Source: Pseudomonas sp. 14P_8.1_Bac3 (GTDB lineage: Bacteria; Pseudomonadota; Gammaproteobacteria; Pseudomonadales; Pseudomonadaceae). From it: a stretch of DNA of 64,000 nt. The notes under the pieces are model-generated. The model saw nothing but the letters and a program-made list of their open reading frames with translations, was not told where the DNA came from and did not search any database. Made by a program: the position numbers and the translations under genes. Each line of letters opens with the position of its first letter. Positions within the stretch are counted from its first letter, which is position 1. Positions 44,997 to 51,961 of the stretch are shown one piece after another. The stretch spans positions 1-64,000 of the forward strand of contig NZ_JANLOD010000052.1 in NCBI RefSeq assembly GCF_025466085.1, written 5' to 3'.

Positions 44997-45422
44997 ATGG
45001 CTAGCGTAAATGCCTCCCACGACGATGACGATGACGCAGCGGTGGACAGCATCAACATCACGCCCCTGGTGGACGTGCTGATGGTGGTGCTGGTGATGTT
45101 CATCCTCACCGCCACCGCGCAGGTGTCGGGCATCCAGATCAACCTGCCCAAGGCCAGTGCCTCGGTGTCGCTGTCCGAAGCCAAGACCAAGGCGATCTCG
45201 GTCAACGACGGCGGCCAGGTGTTCCTCGATGCCTACCCGGTGACGCTGGCCGAGCTGGAGGATCGCTTGCGTATCGAAAAGGCCCAGAGCCCGGACTTCC
45301 CGGTCATCGTGCGCGGCGACGCCATGGTGCAGTACCAGAAAGTCATCGAGGTGCTGGACCTGCTGCGCCGTCTTGAACTGTCCCAGGTCGGTCTGGTGAC
45401 CGGCAAACCGACACAGGGCTGA
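44997..45422 (+). CDS. exbD: ExbD/TolR family protein
   Basis: This 141-residue partner of the ExbB-type channel has one N-terminal span with the essential aspartate (INITPLVDVLMVVLVMFILTA, Asp about 26) and a periplasmic domain (ISVNDGGQVFLDAYPVTLAELEDRLR). It is 11 bp after the exbB-type gene with GAGGA before the ATG, and 2 bp before the tonB-type gene. This tight spacing indicates co-translation. It should transmit proton-motive force to the TonB-like protein. Confidence 0.95.
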   Translation: MASVNASHDDDDDAAVDSINITPLVDVLMVVLVMFILTATAQVSGIQINLPKASASVSLSEAKTKAISVNDGGQVFLDAYPVTLAELEDRLRIEKAQSPDFPVIVRGDAMVQYQKVIEVLDLLRRLELSQVGLVTGKPTQG

Positions 45423-45424
45423 CC

Positions 45425-46129
45425 ATGACTGCTCAACTTCCGATCAACCCGTCACCCGTGAAGAAGTCACCGATGCGCTTTGTAAAGTGGGGCGCGGGGT
45501 TACTGATCGCCGGGCTGGCCGCGTGGCTCCTGTGGCAGTGGGCCAACGACATGAGTGGCATCCGCCGGGAAGCGCCGAAGGTGCCGACCATCATTCCGTT
45601 GCCGCCACCGCCACCACCGCCGCCGGAAAACCCCCCGGAGCCGGAGCCCCCCGTGGAAGAAAAAATGGTCGAGCCCGAACCGACACCGGAGCCGGAAGAA
45701 GTGAAACCCGTAGAAGAAGCACCGCCGTCACCGGCGGACGACCTGGCCAACCCGATGCAAATGGACGGCGACGCCCAGGCCGGCAGCGATGCCTACAACA
45801 TCGGCGCGGGCAAGGGCGGCGGCATGGCCGGGGCGGGTGGCGGGCGCCTGGGCAATGGCACCTACAGCCAGTTCCTGGCGTTCACCTTCCAGCGCCTGCT
45901 GCGCGAGAACCCGGACGTGCGCAACCTGGCCTTTTCACTGCAGGCCGACGTGTGGCTGAGCAGCGTGGGTGAGATCACCCGCGTCGAGCTGGCCAAGTCC
46001 AGCGGCAACGCCGAGGTCGACAGCCTGGTGCTCGCTGCGCTGCGGGGTGCCAAAGCCCTGGCCGAGCGACCACCGGCCTCCATCACGCTACCCGTGCGCC
46101 TGTCCCTGCAAGGGCGGCGTCCGGGTTAA
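45425..46129 (+). CDS. tonB: TonB-family energy transducer
   Basis: This 234-residue protein has an N-terminal anchor (WGAGLLIAGLAAWLLWQW, about 18-35). A long Pro-Glu-rich spacer follows (PPPPPPPENPPEPEPP and EPEPTPEPEEVKP, about 57-105), then a Gly-rich linker and a C-terminal TonB domain (QADVWLSSVGEITRVELAKSSGNAEVDSLVLAALRGAKALAERPP). It belongs to the ExbB-ExbD-TonB set of this locus. Since no TonB-dependent receptor gene lies in the window, its client could be the porin, the TPS system or a distant receptor. Confidence 0.93.
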   Translation: MTAQLPINPSPVKKSPMRFVKWGAGLLIAGLAAWLLWQWANDMSGIRREAPKVPTIIPLPPPPPPPPENPPEPEPPVEEKMVEPEPTPEPEEVKPVEEAPPSPADDLANPMQMDGDAQAGSDAYNIGAGKGGGMAGAGGGRLGNGTYSQFLAFTFQRLLRENPDVRNLAFSLQADVWLSSVGEITRVELAKSSGNAEVDSLVLAALRGAKALAERPPASITLPVRLSLQGRRPG

Positions 46130-46168
46130 CCGAACATTTGAAGTTTTGCGATAAGGAGTTGTCTGCAA

Positions 46169-47875
46169 ATGATTTCCAACGTGAATCGCTTATCCCTGGC
46201 TGTCGGCATGGTCATTGCCGCCCTGGTCGGTCAGGCCTCGGCAGCGCCTGCGCCCTCGGAAAACGCCACGATCAACCTGATCCGCCTGTTGGTGGAGCAG
46301 GGCGTGCTGAAACAGGATAAAGCCGACAAGCTGATCGCCCAGGCCCAGAACGAAGCGGATCAGGCGAAAAAAACCGCCGCTGCCGCACCTGCGGCGGTGG
46401 TGGCTACCGGTCCTGCGGCCGCCCCCGGCGATGTGCGGGTGCAATACGTTCCGGCGGCGGTGCGCGACCAGATCCGCGATCAGGTCAAGGCGGAAGTCAT
46501 GGCCACCGCCAAACAGGAAAACTGGGCCCAACCCAACACCTTCCCGGACTGGGTATCGCGTATCAGCTTCGACGGCGACATGCGCCTGCGGGACGAGTCG
46601 CGCTACTACTCGAGCAGCAACAGCAACGAAATCGTCGATTTCGCCAAGCTCAACAACAACGGTCCGTACGACGTAAACCCCAACAGCAGCACATCGCTGC
46701 CACCCTTGCTCAATACCCGGGAAGACCGCGAGAACCTGTTTCGGGTACGCGCGCGCCTGGGCATGAAGGCCGAGATCGCGCCCGAGTGGACCGCCGGCGT
46801 GCGCATCGCTACCGGCTCGGACAACAACCCGGTGTCGACCACGCAAACCCTGGGTGGCGGCTTCGGCAAGAAAGACATCTGGCTCGACCAGGGTTACGTG
46901 ACCTGGAAACCGTCCAGCCAGTTGACCGTGACGGGCGGGCGGATCGCCAACCCGTTCTATTCCACCGACATGCTCTATTCCAACGACCTGAACTTCGATG
47001 GCGTGGCGGCGATCTTCGACCGCAAGCTCAGTCGCGAGTGGGACCTGTTCGGCACCGTGGGCGCGTTCCCGGTGGATTACACCAACGACAGCAGCACCAG
47101 CAACGGTTTCGACAAGGAAGAGAGCGACAACAAATGGCTGTACGGCGCGCAGATCGGCGCCAAATGGGTCATCAACTCCAGCAACCGCCTCAAGGGCGCC
47201 TTGGCCTACTACCGCTTTGACGACATCGAAGGCCAGCGCTCCAGCGCGTGTGAACCGTGGGCGGGCGCACCCGGTTGCGACAGTGATGGCACGCGCGCGG
47301 CGTTCATGCAGAAGGGCAACACCGTGTTCCTGCTGCGGGACATCACGCCGAACCCGCTCAGCCCGGCCACCACGCCGCAGCCGCAGTTCGTCGGCCTGGC
47401 CTCGGAGTTCAACCTGCTGGACCTGAACTTCACCTGGGACGCCGACCTGCCGGAAGACTTCAAACTGCGCAGCCAGGCCAACTACGTGCACAACCTGGGC
47501 TACGACGAAGGCGACATGCGCAAACGTTCGGCGGGGCAGATCGTCAACAACCTGGACAACGATGGCGATATCCAGAGTGGCGCCAATGCCTGGATGGTCC
47601 AGTTCACCTTGGGTAACGCGCTGGAACTGCGCAAGCAGGGCGACTGGAACCTGTTTGCCGGCTACAAGTACATCCAGCCGGATGCCTTGCCGGACGGCTT
47701 CAACGATTCGTCGTTCCATTTGGGCGGGACCAACGCCAAGGGTTATTTCCTCGGCGCCAACTACGGCCTGGCCAAGAACGTCTATGCCACCGGTCGCTGG
47801 TTGAGCTCCGAAGCGGTCTATGGCGCGCCCTTCGACATCGATGTCTTGCAGCTTGAAATCAACACGCGCTTCTAA
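46169..47875 (+). CDS. Putative outer-membrane porin
   Basis: This 568-residue exported protein has a signal peptide (LSLAVGMVIAALVGQASA), a short coiled or Ala-rich stretch (LLVEQGVLKQDKADKLIAQAQNEADQAKKTAAAAPAA, about 35-75), and a large beta-barrel of the 'putative porin' type with repeated aromatic strands (WTAGVRIATGSDNNP; FGTVGAFPVDYTND; YKYIQPDALPDGFND) and C-terminal F (EINTRF). AAGGAG stands 10 nt before the ATG. It follows the tonB-like gene by 39 bp and may be an accessory channel of the locus. Confidence 0.9.
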   Translation: MISNVNRLSLAVGMVIAALVGQASAAPAPSENATINLIRLLVEQGVLKQDKADKLIAQAQNEADQAKKTAAAAPAAVVATGPAAAPGDVRVQYVPAAVRDQIRDQVKAEVMATAKQENWAQPNTFPDWVSRISFDGDMRLRDESRYYSSSNSNEIVDFAKLNNNGPYDVNPNSSTSLPPLLNTREDRENLFRVRARLGMKAEIAPEWTAGVRIATGSDNNPVSTTQTLGGGFGKKDIWLDQGYVTWKPSSQLTVTGGRIANPFYSTDMLYSNDLNFDGVAAIFDRKLSREWDLFGTVGAFPVDYTNDSSTSNGFDKEESDNKWLYGAQIGAKWVINSSNRLKGALAYYRFDDIEGQRSSACEPWAGAPGCDSDGTRAAFMQKGNTVFLLRDITPNPLSPATTPQPQFVGLASEFNLLDLNFTWDADLPEDFKLRSQANYVHNLGYDEGDMRKRSAGQIVNNLDNDGDIQSGANAWMVQFTLGNALELRKQGDWNLFAGYKYIQPDALPDGFNDSSFHLGGTNAKGYFLGANYGLAKNVYATGRWLSSEAVYGAPFDIDVLQLEINTRF

Positions 47876-47890
47876 GCGCAGGAGAGCGTC

Positions 47891-48523
47891 ATGAACTTAC
47901 GAATCCCGGCCCTGTTGGCAGTGGGGCTGATGTTCGCCCACGGGGCGAGCGCCGAGGGCATGGAGGAGCGACTGCGCACGCAACTGCGCAGCACCACCCA
48001 GCAACTGCAGGCCTTGCAAAGCCAGCAAGCCCAGGCCAGTGCCGCGCAGGTGGCGGCACAGGCGGAGGCCAAGGCGGCCCAGGCGCAAATCAAGGCATTG
48101 ACGGTGGAACTGGCCAGGTACAAAGGGGCGGCCGAGCAACTGGCGAGTCAGCAGGACAGCCTGCACAGCCAGGCTCAGGCCCAGATGGCGGCGAGCAACG
48201 AGCAGATCGGCAAGTTCAAGAAGGCCTACGAAGATCTGCTGGTGATGGCGCGCGGCAAAGAAACCGAACGTGCGCGGCTGGCGGCGCAATTGGCGGAACG
48301 TGACACACAAATGCAGCAATGTTCAGTCAAGAATCAACAGATGTATGGCGTTGCCAAAGAGATCCTCACGGCTTACGAAAAAATCGACGTCGCCGAAGTG
48401 ATGAAAATCCGCCAGCCGTTCGCCGGCAGCGCCCGGGTCAAGTTCGAGGAGCTGGCTCAGGGCTTTGGCGATGAGTTGTACAAGACCCAATTCGACGCGC
48501 CCCAGGCTGCGATCACTCACTGA
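47891..48523 (+). CDS. Exported coiled-coil protein, unknown
   Basis: This 210-residue protein has a signal peptide (MNLRIPALLAVGLMFAHGASA) and an extended Ala/Gln-rich coiled coil (LRTQLRSTTQQLQALQSQQAQASAAQVAAQAEAKAAQAQIKAL, to about residue 140). A compact C-terminal part follows (VAKEILTAYEKIDVAEVMKIRQPFAGSARVKFEELAQGF). No enzyme motif is seen. It is 15 bp after the porin gene, so it is part of the same unit; its architecture fits a periplasmic spacer or scaffold. Confidence 0.8.
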   Translation: MNLRIPALLAVGLMFAHGASAEGMEERLRTQLRSTTQQLQALQSQQAQASAAQVAAQAEAKAAQAQIKALTVELARYKGAAEQLASQQDSLHSQAQAQMAASNEQIGKFKKAYEDLLVMARGKETERARLAAQLAERDTQMQQCSVKNQQMYGVAKEILTAYEKIDVAEVMKIRQPFAGSARVKFEELAQGFGDELYKTQFDAPQAAITH

Positions 48524-48543
48524 AAAACAGGGAAGGACTTCAC

Positions 48544-49023
48544 ATGACTCAATTGATCGCTCACGTATCGGCACAATCGCTCACCGACCTGCTGCAAGCG
48601 GCAGGCTACCGGGTCAACCAGACCGAACATAACGGCATCGTGCAACTGCTCAGCGCCAGCCAGGGCATCGGCTACGCCGTTCGCTTCGGCAACCCGGCCG
48701 CCGAGCAGGGCAGCTACGTCGACTTCACGTTCAGTTGCGCGTTGCGGGTCCAGGGCGAATTGCCGGCCGGGCTGGCGGAGCTGTGGAACGCATCTCGCCG
48801 TTTTGCCCGGTTATCGGTGCAGGGCGAGTTTCTGGTCATGGAAATGGACGTGGTGGTTGCCGCGGGTGTCAGCGCCGATTACTTGCGAGGCAACCTGGAA
48901 TTGTGGGACCGGCTGTTGCAGGAGTTCATCACCTATTTGCGTGACTACAGCCAGAACGCCGCGCATTTGCAGGCTGATTCCGAACCCTCTGAAACCGCCG
49001 AGCAAGAGGTGGCCGCCCTGTGA
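48544..49023 (+). CDS. YbjN-like cytosolic protein
   Basis: This 159-residue protein with the YbjN / type-III-chaperone-like alpha-beta pattern (VSAQSLTDLLQAAGYRVNQTEHNGIVQLLSA ... WNASRRFARLSVQGEFLVMEMDVVVAAGVSADYLRGNLELWDRLLQEF) is probably a small dimeric chaperone or regulator. It has no signal peptide, in contrast with its exported neighbours. It overlaps the PpiC-like gene by 4 bp (GTGA), so the two are translationally coupled, which suggests that it could act before export of an operon product. Confidence 0.75.
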   Translation: MTQLIAHVSAQSLTDLLQAAGYRVNQTEHNGIVQLLSASQGIGYAVRFGNPAAEQGSYVDFTFSCALRVQGELPAGLAELWNASRRFARLSVQGEFLVMEMDVVVAAGVSADYLRGNLELWDRLLQEFITYLRDYSQNAAHLQADSEPSETAEQEVAAL

Positions 49024-49994
49024 AAAAGCGTACGGTAGTGGCCAGCGCGGGCGCGTTGGCTGTGTTGGTGGTGGCCGTCGCGCTGGGTCTGCGACCGGGG
49101 AATGACCCGGTCGCTGCGCCGCAACCGGTCAAATCCGTGGCGGCGACCAACGAACCAGCAGTGGCGCGGCTGGGCAATCAATACGTGGCCAGCGACGAAC
49201 TCAAGGCGCTGCTGGCGACCCTGGCACCGGAGTCTCGTGAACAACTGCGCGGCAATCGCGCCACCCTGGAAAGCTGGATCCGTTCACGCCTGGCCGAGAA
49301 AGCCGTGCTCGAACAGGCCGATGCGCAAGGCTGGCGGCAGCGTCCTGAGGTCGAGCAACAAACCCGGGTCGCCACCGAGCAGATCGTGTTTCGCAACTAT
49401 CTGCAGTCAGTCAGCCAGGTCCCCGCGGATTACCCCAACGCCACCGAATTGCAGCAGGCCTATGAGGCCGGCAAGTCGGAGTGGATGACCCCGGCCTTGT
49501 ACCGGATCAGTCAGATTTTCCTCGCCGTGAATGAGCCGCAGAACCTTGAGGCGGTGCGCAAACAGGCAGTGGAAGTGGGCCGCAAGGCCCAGGCGGCGCC
49601 GGCGGAATTTGCCACGCTGGCCGGTCAGTATTCCCAGGACCGGGCCAGCGCCGAGCGGGGTGGCGATGCTGGCTTGCAGCCCCTGCAGCAGCTAGTGCCT
49701 GAGGTGCGCGGTGCCGTGTCGCGGTTGAAAGTAGGTGGGGTGTCCGATCCGGTGCAAAGCCCGGCGGGCTTTCATGTGATCAAACTTACCGAGCTGCAAC
49801 CAGCGCGGACCGCAACCCTCGACGAACTGCGCGAGCGCCTGACCCAGGCCTTGCGTGCCCAGCGTCAGGAACAGATCGCCAAGGCCTATCTGGACGGCAT
49901 GCTCAATACCGCAACGCTGAGTATCGACGGGGCTGAACTCAATAAAGTGCTGGAGGAAAAGCGTTACCAGGCTGCCTCCACCGGGTGGAAGTGA
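49020..49994 (+). CDS. PpiC-type periplasmic peptidyl-prolyl isomerase
   Basis: This 324-residue protein starts with GTG at 49020, overlapping the stop of the YbjN-like gene. An N-terminal signal anchor (VVASAGALAVLVVAVALGL) precedes a SurA/PpiC-type chaperone region (about 45-160) and a parvulin domain (about 170-265; YRISQIFLAVNEPQNLE and FATLAGQYSQDRASAERGGDAGLQ). The typical parvulin ending GFHVIKLTELQPA is present. It is likely a periplasmic folding factor for a product of this locus, such as the large exoprotein, TpsB or the porin. Confidence 0.92.
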   Translation: MKKRTVVASAGALAVLVVAVALGLRPGNDPVAAPQPVKSVAATNEPAVARLGNQYVASDELKALLATLAPESREQLRGNRATLESWIRSRLAEKAVLEQADAQGWRQRPEVEQQTRVATEQIVFRNYLQSVSQVPADYPNATELQQAYEAGKSEWMTPALYRISQIFLAVNEPQNLEAVRKQAVEVGRKAQAAPAEFATLAGQYSQDRASAERGGDAGLQPLQQLVPEVRGAVSRLKVGGVSDPVQSPAGFHVIKLTELQPARTATLDELRERLTQALRAQRQEQIAKAYLDGMLNTATLSIDGAELNKVLEEKRYQAASTGWK

Positions 49995-50045
49995 GCATCC
50001 GTAACACCGTGCCAACCGACAACAAAGATCGACAGGGAGTCATCG

Positions 50046-51026
50046 ATGTCATTTTCAGAGCCGGCAGGACCGCTTGAGATTGCCGATTATCGTTCCATGG
50101 GTGGGAAGGACGAATCCTGGCTGGCGCAAGCGACGCGAATCGATGCCCAGGTCGCGCAATATTTTCTGGTGAGTGCGCGCTGTGGCTGTTTCATGCAAGC
50201 CGCTCGGAGCCTCAACGTCAAGCCGGTGCTGATGCGCAAGCATCTGGCGCAATTGGAAGAACAACTGCAGCGGTCGCTGTTCAGGTTCAAGGACAGTACA
50301 TTGACCCTTAGCCGCGACGGACAGCAGCTTCAAGCACAATTGACGGCGCTGGCCCATGATCGCGAGCTGCCAGTGATCGAGAGGCCCCTGATCCGGTTGG
50401 CCGTGGCTGAAACAATCCTGCATGACATCCTTGGGCGAGATCTGATTTCGCTGCTGCGACGCAACGCCAGCATGCGTCTGGATATCATCACCCTTGACAG
50501 CGAGTTGTCGGTGCAAGCCGTCAGCGCCGATGTCGTGGTCTGGCTGGCCGGCACGGACTCCTGGCTGCCGGGCCCAAGCTTTGCCGCCAGCGAAACCTGG
50601 CCGCTGGCGCGGCTCGACTACCTGCCCCACATCGCCAAGCGTTATTCACGCGTCACCTCGCGCCCCGACAGCGTCGAAGACCTCGCGGATTTCCTGTTGG
50701 TGCAATGGCAGCATGACCGGCAAATCGAGGGTTTTCAGCCATGGAATGACCTGGTGGAACAGCGTCTGGCCGGGGTCGTGCAGTTGTATTCCTATGAACT
50801 GATGCTGGAGATGATCCGCTGCAGTGCCTGCATCGGCCTGTTGCCCGGCTACATCCGCCACTTCGACCGCGGGCTGACCGGTTTACCCAAATTGTTCAAC
50901 CAGTCGATGCAGCGTCAGGTGTGGATGGCGGTGAATGCGCAGTCCGCGGATGACGGGCAGGTGCAGATGATCGTGGAACTGATCCGCAATACGTTCACTG
51001 AGCGGCATGACTGGTTCGAGAGCTGA
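50046..51026 (+). CDS. LysR-family transcriptional regulator
   Basis: This 326-residue protein has a LysR helix-turn-helix (FLVSARCGCFMQAARSLNVKPVLMRKHLAQLEEQLQRSLF, about 39-78), preceded by an extra 35-residue N-terminus that is not typical, and a LysR substrate-binding domain. The start at 50046 has AGGGAG before it. It lies 51 bp after the PpiC-like gene on the same strand, so it may be the last gene of the operon. The P. aeruginosa pdt cluster also ends in a LysR-type gene, as I recall. The effector is unknown. Confidence 0.9.
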   Translation: MSFSEPAGPLEIADYRSMGGKDESWLAQATRIDAQVAQYFLVSARCGCFMQAARSLNVKPVLMRKHLAQLEEQLQRSLFRFKDSTLTLSRDGQQLQAQLTALAHDRELPVIERPLIRLAVAETILHDILGRDLISLLRRNASMRLDIITLDSELSVQAVSADVVVWLAGTDSWLPGPSFAASETWPLARLDYLPHIAKRYSRVTSRPDSVEDLADFLLVQWQHDRQIEGFQPWNDLVEQRLAGVVQLYSYELMLEMIRCSACIGLLPGYIRHFDRGLTGLPKLFNQSMQRQVWMAVNAQSADDGQVQMIVELIRNTFTERHDWFES

Positions 51027-51035
51027 CCGCCGTGC

Positions 51036-51063
51036 AAATGTGAGAGCAAGCCCGCTCCCACAA
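51036..51063. repeat. Single REP element
   Basis: GTGAGAGCAAGCCCGCTCCCACA is one REP half, 10 bp after the LysR gene stop. It marks the end of the large plus-strand locus. Confidence 0.7.
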
Positions 51064-51267
51064 TTTGGTTATCTCCGACAACATTGGCCGGGAGCAGTTT
51101 TCCGCGCATCCGTCGCAGCCACGCCGGCAGTCTGGACAGGGCGCGTCTGCGTCGCCCGTCCAGCGCTGGCTGAATTCAGCGCCGTTCACGCGATTGGTCG
51201 TACGCCCGAGGCGCGCATCTGCCATGCTCGACGTCCGTAGCACTGCTTCAATCAAAGGAACACCGCA

Positions 51268-51762
51268 ATGGACGACGTACAGCAATTGGGCGAGATGCTT
51301 CGCCACTATGCAGACAGCGAAGCGCATAAAAAACAACTGTTCGAGTCGCAATCGGCCGTGTGGGCGACGCGCATCGGCGAGCTGTTCGATCAGATCCAGC
51401 AATGGCTGGCACCGGTCCAGGCACCGAACCTGCTGGAAGTGAGCCGTGAGGCCTATGTCGCCTCGGGTCCGAGCATTCCGCTGGAAACCTCGACGTTCAA
51501 GACCGAGAAGCTGGGGATTGTGATCGCCGGCAAACCTGTTGAGTTCGTGCCGGATGTGATGGGCACGGGCGGGCAGATTTCCCTGGCTGTGATGGGCCTG
51601 ACCGCGGCGCGGTACGGCAGCATTTCGCTGGTGTGCCTGCCGCCGTCAACCTCCTGGCAATGGCGCAAGACCAACGGCCTGAAAGACCCGGACACCTTTG
51701 CCTTCGATGCGAACTTCCTCGCGCAGCAGTTGCAGAGCCTGATTCCGCGGGATCGCGGCTGA
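51268..51762 (+). CDS. Conserved-looking protein of unknown function
   Basis: This 164-residue soluble protein has an N-terminal helical part (LGEMLRHYADSEAHKKQLFESQSAVWATRIGELFDQI) and a beta-rich part (KLGIVIAGKPVEFVPDVMGTGGQISLAVMGLTAARYGSISLVCL). AAAGGA precedes ATG 51268. I recognise no domain; it has the look of a small immunity-type or structural protein but nothing confirms that. It lies alone between REP clusters and is not obviously tied to the neighbouring cytochrome. Confidence 0.75.
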   Translation: MDDVQQLGEMLRHYADSEAHKKQLFESQSAVWATRIGELFDQIQQWLAPVQAPNLLEVSREAYVASGPSIPLETSTFKTEKLGIVIAGKPVEFVPDVMGTGGQISLAVMGLTAARYGSISLVCLPPSTSWQWRKTNGLKDPDTFAFDANFLAQQLQSLIPRDRG

Positions 51763-51786
51763 ACCTCTGACTCAACGCAACCCTCT

Positions 51787-51949
51787 TGTGGGAGCGAGCC
51801 TGCTCGCGAAGGGGCCGGCACATCCAGCATCCGTTGCGCCTGATACTGCGCCTTAGCGAGCAGCCTCGCTTCCACAGATGCCGTGTCATTCACTTAATGG
51901 TGAAAGGCGGGAATCGGTGGGAGCGGGCTTGCCCGCGAAGAGGCCCGTG
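51787..51949. repeat. REP cluster of three elements
   Basis: The copies are TGTGGGAGCGAGCCTGCTCG (from 51787), a degenerate inverted copy TTAGCGAGCAGCCTCGCTTC (51853-51877), and GGTGGGAGCGGGCTTGCCCG (51917-51936, continuing to 51949). It lies between the convergent ends of the unknown gene and the multihaem cytochrome gene. Confidence 0.82.
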
Positions 51950-51961
51950 GATCTGCCCCAA

